Assembly (NCBI GenBank): GCA_037176845.1
Contig: JAYKXP010000242.1
Coordinates: forward strand, 1 to 49,647
Reading direction: 5' to 3'
Source: Paramarasmius palmivorus
Taxonomy: Eukaryota > Basidiomycota > Agaricomycetes > Agaricales > Marasmiaceae
Length of the DNA: 49,647 bases
In this document: piece after piece, positions 1 through 11,679 of the stretch
Layout: each line of letters begins with the position of its first letter
Position numbering within the stretch: the first letter of the stretch is position 1
Made by a program: the position numbers and the translations under genes
The notes under the pieces: generated by a model
Seen by the model: only the letters and a program-made list of their open reading frames with translations
Databases searched by the model: none
Told to the model about the DNA's origin: nothing

Positions 1-257
1 TGGTAAGTTCTCCTGTTCTTCCTTAGATTTATGGCTCTAATGCACTACATTGTCAAGATGATGTGGTAGCTATCATTACTGGAAGCAGCAGAAGTGGCAG
101 TGTTGGTGTGGAAACCACTATGAACCTCCAGTCTGGCCATATGGAGGACATGGACCTAAGATCCCCTAGGCCTTCTAACTCTGAGAAGTGGGTTTGATGG
201 CTAAGGGCGAAATCCGCTCAGCGTTTTGGACGTCGCAAGCAAAGGTCATTGTCTTAA
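1..257 (+). pseudogene. P0: 3' end of a P-family gene, nonsense-mutated
   Basis: The window opens inside an intron (donor GTAAGT at 3, acceptor at 57). The last exon, 58-257, reads in the phase used by the last exon of P3 (29.3 kb) and carries the same basic tail, QRFGRRKQRS. An in-frame TGA at 195-197 lies in WV*WLRAK; P3 has Arg after WV (WVRQMMAK), so CGA to TGA is the simplest explanation. The frame resumes to TAA at 255-257. It is the only plus-strand P copy seen and lies in inverted order relative to P3. Only the C-terminus is in view, so whether the rest of the gene works is unknown. Membership in the P family is clear from the shared tail and phase; function is unknown. Confidence 0.75.
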
Positions 258-473
258 GCACCCTTGTTTGTGTTGTTATTATTACATTAGCTTGTCATAG
301 TCCACCTCAGTATCATATGTACACCCTCTAAATGTACTACTAGTGTGAATGATGACAGCCCGTATGTATACCGACAGTGTGAGATGTAGATTATGGATGG
401 CACTGGACATGACTAGTAACAGCGTTGGGATGGTGTAATTGCCCTCAGATGCACGCAACTCTCGTCCTGTCAC

Positions 474-1290
474 CTATCTGTCAAGCCCTACATCCCCAGG
501 AGCTCCAATAGCCCAGGACCCATCTTTATCGACACCCCTGACTTGGATACCGGCGTGCGTAATTGTTCCTTGAGTTTTCGGGACTTGGGTTTAGGTTTGG
601 TAATTTGCATAGGCGTGAAACTGTTGCCAGCGGTGGCGGAGAGTGCTGGGACGGATGGGCAGGAGCTGTGGTTATGTCTAGTGTGTGGGTATAGGTGCAG
701 GAGGTTGAGTTTGGCAGCCTGGGACACAGGGCGTAGCTTCAAAATGAGGTAGTGCTGAAATAGCTGGAATGGAGAGGCAGTGTGGGCTCTGGAGGTAGGA
801 CTAGAGTGTAGCCTTTGGTTCTAGTGCATGTAGAGAGGGAGTGGAGCGATGCATGTGTCGAAGATTGAGGATGTTGATGTCGTAGGGTGACCAAGGCTGA
901 GGGATGTGCATCTGATATCCAATGTTGAGGCTGGTCAAGGTCTAGGCAGTGACGACATTGTGAGAGCAAGAAATGAAGCAAAGGAATAAAAACACACCTT
1001 TTCTTTAGTTACTCAGCCTACAAAATCCCACTCTGAGCACCGAAGGACATTGGAGCATCGAGGTGAGAGGCATGCTGCGTGGTGTTGCCCTGAGAGATGG
1101 GTTGAGCGTGTTTCCAGGGATGTGATGGAGGAGCACGTACCTGAAAAAGAGGTGAGCATGTTTGATTGGAATCCTCGGAGCATTGGATGGGTGAGGAAAG
1201 AGGTGGTGGTCAAAGTGGAAGTGTCCTGCCGCCGGCACTTCTCTTCTCACAACAACCACCTCCTTCAACGTGTTCATCTCGGTAGGCATA
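474..1290 (-). pseudogene. C1: C-family gene or relic, convergent with P0
   Basis: This is the inverted homologue of 28.3-29.1 kb (C2). Both copies share two introns: one at about 1091-1140 (donor GTACGT) and one at about 940-1000 (donor GTGTGT, acceptor CCTAG). The last stretch, read as GTITHAGIQVRGVDKDGSWA and onward, differs from C2 mostly at third codon positions (8 of 12 differences by eye) and ends at the same stop as C2 (474-476). That is evidence of past protein-level constraint. Frames upstream of the second intron contain stops, so the copy looks decayed or its exon structure is not solved. The product resembles nothing I recognise. Confidence 0.45.
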
Positions 1291-1620
1291 GAAAGGTGAG
1301 ATCAAACTTTCTGTATACTGCTCTTAGATCTAACATACCTTTCAGAAGCTCATAGAAATCAAATACAAGATATACCTCAAGATAGAATCATCATCCATGG
1401 TACGACTGTTGGTATGTTCGCTACTCTTGACGTTTTTCACCATCGCTCATAGCTCCTCCTAGCCAACTACAAGTCCAAAAATGCCATCTAAGCCTTTGAA
1501 GACGTGTTCTTCTTCATGGAAAACCCAAAAGCTTTCTATCACCTTTTCAACAAATACGCTCCTCAGCCTGTTCCCAATCACTCCACAACAGTAGCTTCCA
1601 GAGTCTCAACCACTTCGACC
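1203..1620 (+). pseudogene. B0: 5' relic of a B-family gene
   Basis: The stretch VVVKVEVSCRRHFSSHNNHL at about 1206-1265 matches the start of B1 (MVVKVKPFAAALGFLSNHHL) with the initiator changed to GTG. It is followed by a GTAGGC donor near 1280, an acceptor near 1335, and a second exon-like piece with a GTATGT donor near 1411. A third open piece after 1450 (KNAI*AFEDVFFFMENPKA) has an in-frame TAA. Order and strand match an inverted cassette. It is probably dead; the exon ends are estimates. Confidence 0.35.
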
Positions 1621-3190
1621 TAGGCTTCAGGCTCTCTCTCTCATTCCGCAATACCGGCTATAAACGTCCCTTTTTTATGTCCCAGTGGCATTATAACGCA
1701 TCCCGTCGCCTGTACTCTACCCTTGCATCCTAGTCTTCATGCTACATGTATACCATCTCTACCTGTCAAGACTCCGCAGGATTAACGCCTTCACGATGGT
1801 CCCGGCGTACCTCTCCGTATATGGCCCTTTTGCCGCAACCATGAGTCTCCCAAACATGACGCAATTATGCTCCCTTTGCCCTGCCCTGCTATCGAGCCTT
1901 GTGTCGTGTATTCCACCAAATCATAAACGAGCTCATGGTGGTACATGGGGTGATGATGGGCTTGCGGATACAGGAATGGGCAGGGTAGAATCGGTGGTGG
2001 AGTTGACTTGTTGGGATGACACTGTTGGGTAAGTGCACACTATCCTTCACTGTCTCAATGCGTCTTACTGACCATATTGTTTCCAGCAGCAAAGAAACTG
2101 CGCTAAAGTATGGTCATAGCTCTTTGAACAAACTGGCGAGCTTGAAAAGAACATTTTTTTCTGTCGCAATGTCTGGGCCCGCAGGTCCTTCCTCCTCAAT
2201 ATCCAGACATAAACACCCTGCCTTCTTACCCCCTCATATCCAACCTCCTCCCAGTCCCATACTCCAAGATCATGAAGGTTCAATCTTTCTGTAATACATG
2301 AGGCTTTGCTGGTTGTTTGACCAACCAATGCCTACTTTTCACCTTCGGCTCCTATCTTGAAGGATGCACGCCATCTCCAAACTTCCTTTGCTCAACAAAT
2401 GAGGCCGTTTAGCCTTGCCTGCATCAACTTCACAGAAAGATGCTGGGGGTTGTCAACGTAATACGTTGCAGGATATTGGTACACAATAGAAACCTGCTAT
2501 ACCCATGTAGGCTGTCGTTGGAGGAGATGGGGTATGGGGAGGGGATACGCCTGGTTGGGCTTGGATGAGGGAAAGGCAGCAGATAATTGGCCATGGACCA
2601 AGCTTTGGGTACTCTTCCCTTTCTTCTGTGTTCAACTGATATTGACGATTCATGTACAGCAGCACATCAGCGTAGATCATCCAGAACATCCAGCGGCGTG
2701 AAAGATTCCCCACGACCATTCTTGAAAACACCCACCGCCCCCGTGGTATTACATGCAACTCGAGCTCGGAAATGTACCTCTACGTAATCATACGGGCTGC
2801 ACCAGGACAATCCTTTGGTATACATGCTCAAGTCAACGTTCTTGCTTTGACTGCAAAACCTTTTTTTCCTATTGCTTGTAGAGTAGCCGATACCAATACT
2901 TATCATATTCATTGTGTCGATGTCCATATACAGTAAGGGTCCTTCCCAAAATGGAAGGAACCCCGGAAAGGTACATTTGTGCCTTGAGGTGCAAGTTTTC
3001 TATGTTACTATAGAATAAAATCAGTATTTTGAGGGCAACCAGTTGGTAAATCAAGATGCTACTCACCGAGCTCATTGACTCTTTCTTCTAACTCTTAGGC
3101 CTCAATCTCAACTCTCAACTGACCAAGGCCCAACTTGACACCCATCCCAGTCAAACATAGGGATAGCACCCGGAGCTCAATAACCTGACA
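1621..3190. other. Degenerate intergenic stretch
   Basis: No exon chain could be built on either strand. Short open stretches exist (for example 2016-2294 plus) but lack splice support or similarity to the other cassettes. By position it should hold the 3' part of B0 and a P promoter, so heavily decayed cassette DNA is the likeliest content. Confidence 0.3.
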
Positions 3191-4389
3191 CCCTCAAAAT
3201 CACCTCTGCATCCATGCTGAGATCTCTACCTCTAAGAGTTGTAGAAAGTCGCGGGGCCATTGGTAGTTGTTGAGATGCGGGAATACGAGGACATTCGCTG
3301 CAGCGGGAGCGGGGTGTGTTGATATTGGTGTAATCGTTCGCATTTGAGGGGTGTTGGGATCTGGGCTACGGTACAGAGTGAGTAAAACCATGTCATGGCA
3401 TGAATATGGGGGTACTATATTCACCTGTAAAAAGTTCAAGATCTACTTAGCCTGGCTGATAGACTCCATCAGGCATCTATTCTCTGCGCTGTCAACCATT
3501 TTGTTTGAGCGACGATAAATCCAAGGCTGGGCTATCGAAGCCTTGGGTTGTGGATGGTGTTGGTCGGGTGCGTGTGGAGCTTCATCGATTTCGTGACAAT
3601 TCTTCTGGCAAGCGCAAATTTGGAAAGAACTGGGGTATATTTTTTGCCTTGGGGGGAAAGCTTCCTAGCTGCCCTGGAAACGCATCGGGGTCTCAACAAC
3701 AACGAGCTTGTATCTCCTACTTCCCCTGCTCTGTGACTGCTCCTCTCAAGAATCCCTCAACCCTGATTGACCTTGACGATCATTCCAGCTAAAGTTCAGT
3801 AGGTGATCATCGAGATGCGGGAATACAACGACATTCACTGCAGCGGGGGGCAGGGTGTGTTATTATTTGTGTAGTCATTCAGGTTTGAGATGTGCATGCG
3901 TAGTCTTGGGATCTAGGCCATGGTAAGAGTAAGTAAAAGCAAGGCCTTATCGTAGATATGGGATGGTGCACACCTGTAAAAGTTCAAGCCCTATGTCCCG
4001 GCTGATAGAGCCTACTATGCAATCTACTCTCCGTAAACCGTCAGGTTTGAGTGACAATAAACACAGAGCTGGGCTACTGAAGCCGAGGTGTGGATTTGGG
4101 GTCTTGGTGTCGGTTGGGTGCGAGAGGAGTTTCATCGGTTCCACAACACGATGATTCTTCTGGCAAGTGCGAATTTGGAGCGGAGGCGGGGTATAGTCGG
4201 CAGGGTGCACGGTAGGGCTGGAACTATGGGGGTATACACAAGGGTATTGTTGGTTGCAGTTCTGATAGAAGGCCCAGGACCAGGAAGGATGTGTTGAGCT
4301 TTGAGTGCAAATCCTAGGCAGGAGTTGAGGTTATGAGAGCGGAAGCTGAGTGGAAAACTTGAAAACGCACCTTTGCTAGCCATCCAGCC
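3190..4389 (-). pseudogene. C0: C-family relic cut by the copia insertion
   Basis: The intron at about 4312-4371 (donor GTGCGTTTTCAAG, acceptor CTGCCTAG) closely matches the second intron of C3 near 32.8 kb, and the exon end before it (GGCTGGATGGCTAGCAAAG) resembles those of C2 and C3. The similarity stops at 4389/4390, where the copia LTR begins, so the retroelement inserted here and separated the 5' part. The segment also contains a roughly 370 bp direct duplication (3264-3628 and 3804-4180). No intact frame was found. Confidence 0.4.
3264..4180. repeat. Direct duplication of about 370 bp, 540 bp apart
   Basis: The copy at 3264-3628 and the copy at 3804-4180 share long blocks such as GAGATGCGGGAATAC, CACCTGTAAAA, GTTCAAG and TTCTTCTGGCAAG, interrupted by small differences. 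The copies have diverged noticeably, so the event is old. It lies inside the C0 relic. Confidence 0.75.
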
Positions 4390-4664
4390 TGTTGGGTTTC
4401 GGACTTTACTGTATCATGTGACTCTGTTTATTTACCTCTACACGTGTTGTTTCTGCCTCTTCAGCCTTTTACCATCATATGGTCTGTCTGAGGAGGTATG
4501 ATTCATTCTTTTCTGAGTTATTCTATACCTTACTGATACCTTATTTAGTTTGTAACTCACACGTTGTATCTTTAGGTATAGAATCTCAGCCTTTTACCAT
4601 CATATGGTCTGTCTGAGGAGTTCATAACTCACACATTGTATCTTTAGGCTGTTCTATCATAACA
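4390..4664 (+). repeat. Copia 5' LTR
   Basis: It begins TGTTGGG and ends ATAACA, giving TGTT/AACA inverted ends, and is followed at once by the primer-binding site. Inside, two internal direct repeats occur: CAGCCTTTTACCATCATATG (about 4458 and 4587) and TAACTCACAC(G/A)TTGTATC (about 4554 and 4624). These suggest partial tandem duplication within the LTR. Confidence 0.8.
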
Positions 4665-4675
4665 GGTTATGGGCC
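4665..4675 (+). other. Primer-binding site, initiator-tRNA half type
   Basis: GGTTATGGGCC directly abuts the LTR. It is complementary to the anticodon-stem region of eukaryotic initiator methionine tRNA, the internal half-tRNA priming site known from Drosophila copia and related elements. This supports both the copia assignment and the LTR boundary. Confidence 0.75.
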
Positions 4676-4886
4676 TTTCTTCCTGAAGACACCTAGAAGA
4701 TTAACAACTTTTGACCATTTTCACGACGCTGGGCTTGCATCTACCAAACTTTCCCCTTTCGATGTTATTTATCCCGTGGGACTATTTTTCATTCCTCGAC
4801 ATTTGATCACTCCAATTCCTGAATCTTGCAAGATCTCGCCGATATCGAAACACGTTCTGACATAATACCTCCACGGATGTGTCCAG

Positions 4887-5571
4887 ATGGATCCCGATCA
4901 CCCAAACCAGCCCTCGCACCATGCTCGCGAGAATCTGCCTACTGCCGCATCAGTTCCTTATTTCGACTCTAATTCACATTCTCATACTTCAATTGCTCAT
5001 GGTTATCCTCATTCTTCCAATGTTCCACATTTTCATGCTCAAACCCCGGTTACACCTACTTATGGTGGGATACTGCAGTCGCAAGGTTTCGTTTCCTGGA
5101 CAAACAATCATATTCCTCGTTCTGGTTCATTTCCTAATTTTGGTCTCAATCAATTGACTGCTCCAGACATTTTATCAACCCCTCGTAATGCATATAATGC
5201 TTTTCATAATGTTGTCAGCAATTTTGGTACTGCTATGCGCGAGATGTGTGGAGCTAATGGCTCACAAGCTCGTGTTAATGATACTGCTCAATCTTCTTTC
5301 CCATCATCTTTTTCTCCTCATAATCAGCTACCTTTTTCCTTCTCGAGCGATCATCTTGATCAGACTGCTCACCAACAGATACTGACATCTAGAGTTCGTT
5401 GGGCTGAACCCCAGAATCAACCTGGAGAGTATTCTGTTCATGGTGGAGCGATTCCTTTGTTGGATCATCAGGCGAGTTCCTCTCGTTCTGACTTTTTCAG
5501 CCCCAGAATACCATCTGGTCAGATTCCAGTTCCAGGGCCTGGACATCCTTGTTCTTCTCCGGTGTCGCCGG
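4887..5571 (+). pseudogene. gag: Copia gag, N-terminal part
   Basis: The first ATG after the primer-binding site (222 bp downstream) opens a Ser/Pro/His-rich low-complexity protein starting MDPDHPNQPSHHAR. Length and composition fit the poorly conserved N-terminus of fungal copia Gag. The frame is broken at 5571/5572 by the first insertion and resumes in the same phase at 7379. This part has no internal stop. Confidence 0.7.
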
Positions 5572-7374
5572 TGTGAGGGTACCAGAACGAAATCGCTGAA
5601 AAACAGTCGTTTTGACACTAATTGTTGTGTTCAGAATCGCACTAGTACATCATACTAAGTACTATATGGACTTGGTAGCACTACTAGGAACCTAGTAGTG
5701 CGCATATGACGAAGAATAAGATAGGCATGCACTGCGTAGTGAATACTAGCTGCGCGCGCATAGACGTTGATGTCGTCGTTAGCCCTATATGATTGTGCTA
5801 GGATACGCGTCGAAACCTGTAGACCGTATCTATACTCTATTACCAGGCTGGAACCTTACCAGGACATGCTACTGTACATGGTAGACTTCCTAGTAGGTCA
5901 TATGGCTACACTACACTCGCGCTATGGGACATATGAGGTGTGATAGTGAACGAGGACCAACTACCACAGCGTAGAAGGACCCTAGGGGACAAATCAGAGC
6001 TATATACCAAATACGGTAGAAGCTGGAGGTGCGAGTCGCCTTCAAGAGCAGAGTTACCAGGATTAGAAATGTCTGAGTAACCGGGTCATCGATACGAGGA
6101 CCATATGGAGGCTTAACAGCTTTCCATATCGATCGGAATATCCCTCGAGCTTCGAGTTGGGATTCCTACTGCTAGTACAGACACTAGTAAGGGACATATA
6201 GTCCTATAACCAGGAAACAGATAGGATTCTGTACCAGGACTGTCCTAGGACATAGAAAATATAATATAGAACTACAAGGGCATAGAGCCTACCTTCCTCG
6301 GATACGAATCCGAAGCGTATCGGTCGAGATCAGACTCCTAGCAAGTTCCGAACGGAATAACTATGTCCTAGCACCGATATCCGAAACGCACCATGCGGAA
6401 CAGCGCCTCCGTGCGCCACTTCCTAGCAACCAAAAAGTAATATGACTCGCAGTCCTGCAAAATAATGTTGAATTCCGACCAATATATATCCAAACCTTCC
6501 TTTTCTGGTAGATACTTACTTCATATAGACAGAATCCTCTCCTCGTTATCATTTCTTGCATAGTTACTATTACTTTATCGTGTCCACTTTCACTTATATG
6601 TAAAATATGTACACTCGCAGGTATATAAGCAGCAGGGTTTCCCCTAGGGAGCTCTCAAGCAATTACCCCGCTATATACGTAGCCCTAGTGCACCAATAGC
6701 AGAGTTCTTGTCTTCTATCGTTGACCATAGAGGCGACGTGTGCTTAGAAAATAACTTAGAAAATAAAACCTTGAAAAGCCCTTCTCTATATTGAACTAGA
6801 GTCGTGAAATTAAGAACTTTGAGATACCCATAGGATAGAGCTAGTTCATTTAGACTCTCTGGATAGGATTGATTGTTTCCGGACTAGTGTGGAGCCCCAC
6901 TAGATCCCTTTTCACTTGGTGTGGAGCCCCACCAGTGATCGTTAAAGCTTAGTGTGGAGCCCCACTAGCTTATAGGTGGCCTGGTTGTCGTGCTAGTTCG
7001 ACTAGTGTAATCAGTGCCTTTGGTTGTCGTGCTAGTTCGACTAGTGTAACCATAGCCTTCATAGGAACAATAGGTCTTTGCCCTTGTTGGGTTCGATAGG
7101 TTATTTTGCGTCATAGGAACATATAGGAATAGTTATAGATAGGTTTATAGGTTGGCTCGCGTTGTCTTGATCATATCGAGACCATATTATCATATTACAT
7201 TGTTTCATTCATCGCTCGTACACTTCCCTTGTGTCCTAGTGATTTGTAGACGTTCAACTAGTGTGCTAGTTGATTTCTTGTGTCGATTGTACGGATCCTT
7301 TGACAACGTCGAACCCCGCTCGCACAACTTGGCATATTATTTCGCTCGTTCGCAAGCGTTATATAAGCCTCACA
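5572..7374. mobile_element. Insertion 1: LTR-like element, 1.8 kb, non-coding
   Basis: The ends are TGTGAGG and CCTCACA, perfect inverted heptamers with the TG...CA form of LTRs, flanked by a CCGG duplication (5568-5571 and 7375-7378). No coding region is seen. A GTATATAAGC box at 6621-6630 could be the LTR promoter. Short hairpin repeats occur at 6882-7049. A solo LTR of a retroelement with long LTRs is the best reading; a 4-bp rather than 5-bp duplication leaves some doubt. Confidence 0.6.
6882..7049. repeat. Hairpin-forming short repeats in insertion 1
   Basis: Three copies of a near-palindrome, CTAGTGTGGAGCCCCACTAG and close variants, lie at about 6883-6903, 6917-6935 and 6949-6968. They are followed by two copies of GTTGTCGTGCTAGTTCGACT at about 6984 and 7023. 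The first group can fold back on itself. Confidence 0.7.
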
Positions 7375-7701
7375 CCGGAGTGAGGAGAACGGGATGTTCC
7401 TCCACGGGTGGAATCTCCTACTACTTGCTCGTCTCAACGTTCTTCTTCTCGTTCACCTTTACGTTCATCTCCACCTTGTCCACCACCACCACCTCCTCGT
7501 CCTCATCGTGATCCTCCTCTACCACCATCTCGTCCTCCTTGTCGTGATCCACCTCCTCATTTTCGTACTGTACGACCTGCTGTTTCACCACCAATACATT
7601 CTCGTAATTCTTCACCGATACATTCCCATTCATCTTCTGAATTTGCTCACCTATCCTCTCTTATTGAAAATTTGATTCTTACTTTACAAAGTCATAATTC
7701 T
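7375..7701 (+). pseudogene. gag: Copia gag, second part (Pro/Ser-rich)
   Basis: The frame continues the 4887 phase after insertion 1 is skipped. A TGA at 7381-7383 interrupts it (Glu-stop-Gly-Glu-Arg), again where CGA would fit. It encodes a Pro/Arg/Ser-rich linker and then LIENLILTLQSHNS, where the palindromic element has inserted exactly at a codon boundary. Confidence 0.6.
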
Positions 7702-7798
7702 CACTTCAGTCACCCCCCATACAGGACCTAATAGGTCCATCCCTTGAGGTGAGCAGTTGGGCCTCTTAGGTGGGTTTTTTAGTTGTGGTTACCTCAAT

Positions 7799-8634
7799 AG
7801 GCAACTACCTCTACCTTAAGCCTGCAATAGGGTATTTTCAGCTAAATTGAGCTTTAGGCAGCTACCTATATAGTATAAAAGATTTCAAGCTATTGCCTGG
7901 GCTTTATTGGTAAATACCATATTTGTGTGACGTGACAGAGGGTGTCAGGGGTCCTGATTCTGAAAAATAGGCTATAAAATAGGCATTTATGCTCTGATAT
8001 TGCTTTCAATTATTCTATTGATGCCTTTATCTTGTTTTAAGTGTTTATAAGACTTGAATAGTATAAATCCTATATAATTGTGCCTATTTCTCATTAAATA
8101 GCATGCTCTCCAATATAGGCTATACAAATGTAAATGTGACATATAAAATGCTATTGAGTATTGATATTAGACATAATAATCAGAGTAAAATAATATAAAA
8201 CTCTAACCACAAAAAGCAGCACAGTATTTACTATTAGTAGCTTAAAATATAGATGCTAACACTATAAAACTGTAATCTTATCAATTTGGTGAGTATTATA
8301 GGTAGCTATCTGTAAATTAAAAGCAGATATCTGATTCCATATAACTTAAGAATCTCTATCTATCATTTAAAAATAAGATAGGTAGCAACTTGTATCCTCT
8401 AGGCACTTGCTTTAATATAAATGGTGTCTACCATAGCTCATAGGTATATACCTTGAGTTAGTCTATACTATAGGTAATTACCTGAAAGTGATATGGGTAA
8501 CAGGTAGTAACCTATATCTTTCAGGTATCTGCCCTAACATCAATGTATCTACCACAGGTCTCAGGTAGTTGCCTCAGGCTCTTTTAGACTACAGGTAATT
8601 ACCTCAAAGCTATATAAGTGACAGGTGTTTGCCT
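7799..8634. repeat. Array of 12-bp palindromic motifs, left arm
   Basis: Copies of AGGTAnnTACCT and close variants occur at 7799, 7856, 8300, 8380, 8442, 8472, 8502, 8523, 8563, 8593 and 8623. In the dense part the spacing is about 30 bp (8442, 8472, 8502, then 8563, 8593, 8623). Subterminal arrays of short motifs are transposase binding sites in CACTA, hAT and other cut-and-paste elements; that role is inferred here. Confidence 0.75.
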
Positions 8635-8736
8635 GAGATAGATATATAAAATAATACATATATTATTATACTTTCTATAATCCAAAACAGGCAAGGACCC
8701 AGAGGAATTCATGAATTAATTTTTTACATACTTTAT

Positions 8737-8888
8737 GGCGCTTTTTTGGGCGCTTTTTTAACAGGAAAATAATTCCCACCCCTTCTGACATCATTTAAAC
8801 ATTATTTTAAAGTTATTTTAGAGTTTTTGAGCGCTTTTTGAGCGCTTTTTTTAATGGAAAATTATTCCCACCCCTTCTGACATCATTT
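8737..8888. repeat. Direct repeat of about 60 bp in palindrome arm
   Basis: Each unit holds two GCGCTTTTTT blocks followed by AATTCCCACCCCTTCTGACA or a close variant. Copies lie at about 8738-8796 and 8829-8888, mirrored at about 11456-11590 in the other arm. Confidence 0.75.
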
Positions 8889-9215
8889 GAGATCTTCTCC
8901 ACTCCGCTTTTTTGGTCCCAAAATAGAAGGTGCTCTTACCTCACTATTTTCTACCTGGAATCAATGCATTGGGGGGCTATTGGGGCATGCTGGGGGGCTA
9001 TAAAAATCACATTTTTGAGGGAATATGTTCTAATATGTTCTAAAAGCATGCTACTGCAATTGGGGGGCAGGAAAATGCAAAAAAAGCGGTCCAAATATGG
9101 TAATTCAGGAAAATGGCATATTGGATCTTGGGCTACAGGGCAGATATTGACATGGGGTAAGTTGGAGGACCTAGATACATTAAATACAAGGCTGGGGACA
9201 CCAAATAGTACATAG
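8838..9215 (+). pseudogene. Short ORF in left palindrome arm, mirrored at 11162-11479
   Basis: This frame of 125 codons starts MSAFFNGKLFPPLLTSFEIF and is basic towards its end. The mirror frame on the minus strand (11162-11479) is nearly identical over 105 codons. Because the arms are themselves near-identical, mirror conservation is not independent evidence of coding. It may be a fragment of an ancestral transposase or mere chance. Confidence 0.3.
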
Positions 9216-9797
9216 ATTAGTAGGATAATGGTGTTTAAATATCAAAAATACTGAAAATCTCTGAAATTGGGGGAATAAGATTACAGGATGGGATGTAATG
9301 CAGCTAGGGCTTAGATGTTGTGGAACAGAGATGATATATATGTCCCCTTGATGGGTTTACAATCCTGGAGAGCTGCCTATTTTTCCAGATTTATTACAGC
9401 TAAATTCGCTTTTTTTGGACATTGGTAATACTATACCACAGGGAATGATTGGGATGGGCTAATTCTTGTTCATAACCCACTCTAGGGTATACAGATGACA
9501 AATATATACTTGCCCAAGCACTCCTGTATGTGCAACATCTTGTTCAATCCAATGTATTGTACAGTTATGTAACACAGGCAGTAATACATGAATAGCACCT
9601 CAGGGAAGCATCCCAGCACCAAGGAGAGTTGAGAATCGAGTTCAGGCACTCAAAATACACTTTCCTACTATAGAAGTACATTTTTGGAATACATCTGTAT
9701 GTTGCTACATAAAAAATCACATTTTTAGGGGTTTTTATGTACTGGAGCATGGGGACTGCTCCTAAAATCACCAAAAGTGAATTAGAGACTGCTCACT

Positions 9798-10016
9798 ATG
9801 CATAGAACAGGAATATCAATTGCCTCCATGAGTCCCATGACAGGAATCCTTATGCCAGATGCATTAATTCTTGTACAATTACAGAAAACATGTAATATTG
9901 ATGTAGTATTACAGGGAGGGGTCTGGGGACTTGGGGAACCTCAAAATCAAATTCAGCATGAAAAAGCAGTTAAGAAACAATCCAGGTTTGAAAGGAATCC
10001 AATTACTATAGCTTGA
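9798..10016 (+). pseudogene. Short ORF near palindrome centre, mirrored at 10290-10508
   Basis: The frame MHRTGISIASMSPMTGILMP and onward (72 codons) ends ERNPITIA. The mirror frame on the minus strand starts MYRTGISIASINPMTANHMP. They differ at about 15 residues and both stay open, whereas flanking frames are stop-ridden. It could be the remnant of a larger protein carried before the palindrome formed. I do not recognise a family. Confidence 0.35.
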
Positions 10017-11679
10017 GATATGTTCAAGTTATGTTTATAGGCTTATGTGTAAAGTACTTGCAATCAATCTTTAACTTGAATTGTCTGACCTTTTCATTAA
10101 GCATTCTGAGATCAACTAGACACCAAATTGTGTTATATACTTCATATTCTAATGTCATAGAGTTGGTATTGCTAGTTCTAGGGTGGTCTAATGGTCTGGA
10201 AGACCTAAATGAAAAAGTCAGACAATCCAAGTTAAAGATTGATTGCAAGTACTTTACACATAAGCCTATAAACATAACTTGAATATATCTCAAGCTATAG
10301 TAATTGGATTCCTTTCAAGCCTGAATTGGTTCTTAACTGTTTTTACATGCTGAATTTGATTTTGAGGTTCTCCAAGTCCCCAGACCCCTCCCTGTAATAC
10401 TACCTCAATATTACATGTTTTCTGTAATTGTGCAAGAATTGATGCCTCTGGCATATGGTTTGCTGTCATGGGATTTATGGAGGCAATTGATATTCCTGTT
10501 CTATACATAGTGGACAGTCTCTAATTCACTTTTGGTGATTTTAGGAGCAGTCCCCATGCTCCAGTATAAAAAAACCCCTAAAAATGCGATTTTTTATGTA
10601 TTTTTTATATAGCAACATACAGATGTATTCAAAAAATGTACTTTCATAGTAGGAAAGTGTATTTTGGGTGCCTGAACTCGATTCTCAACTCCTCTTGGTG
10701 CTGGGATGCTTCCCTGAGGTGCTATTCATGTATTACTACCTATATCACATAACTGTACAATACATTGGATTGAACAAGGTGTTGCACATACAGGAGTGCT
10801 TGGGCAAGTATATATTTGTCATCTATACACTATAGAGTGGGTTATGAACAAGAGTTAGCCTATCCCAATCATTCCCTGTGGTATAGTATTACCAATGTCT
10901 AAAAAAAGCGAATTTAGCTGTAATAAATCTGGAAAAATGGGCAGCTCTCCAGGATTGTAAACCCATCAAGGGGACATATATATCATCTCTGATCCACAAC
11001 ATCTAAGCCCTAGCTGCACTACATCCCATCCTGTAATCTTATTCCCCCAATTTCAGAGATTTTCAGTATTTTTGATATTTAAACACCATTATCTCACTAA
11101 TCTATATACTATTTGGTGTCCCCAGCCTTGTATTTAATGTATCTAGGTCCTCCAACTTACCCTATGTCAATATCTGCCCTGTAGCCCAAGATCCAATATG
11201 CCATTTTCCTGAATTACCATATTTGGACTGCTTTTTTTGCATTCTCCTGCCCCCCAATTGCAGTAGCATGCTTTTAGAACATATTAGAACATATTCCCTC
11301 AAAAATGTAATTTTTATAGCCCCCCAGCATGCCCCAATAGCCCCCCAATGCATTGATTCCAGGTAGAAAATAGTGAGGTAAGAGCACCTTCTATTTTGGG
11401 ACCAAAAAAGCGGAGTGGAGAAGATCTCAAATGATGTCAGAAGGGGTGGGAATAATTTTCCATTAAAAAAAGCGCTCAAAAAGCGCTCAAAAACTCTAAA
11501 ATAACTTTAAAATAATGTTTAAATGATGTCAGAAGGGGTGGGAATTATTTTCCTGTTAAAAAAGCGCCCAAAAAAGCGCCATAAAGTATGTAAAAAATTA
11601 ATTCATGAATTCCTCTGGGTCCTTGCCTGTTTTGGATTATAGAAAGTATAATAATATATGTATTATTTTATATATCTAT

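Noticed and set aside
7394..7675. His/Leu/Val-rich open frame and its complement over the gag linker
   Set aside because: They are other-frame readings of the Pro/Ser/Arg-rich gag linker; composition comes from the repetitive codons of gag.
10013..10293. Two 89-codon frames on opposite strands at the palindrome centre
   Set aside because: They are mirror images reading through the inverted arms; identity of their ends is forced by the palindrome.
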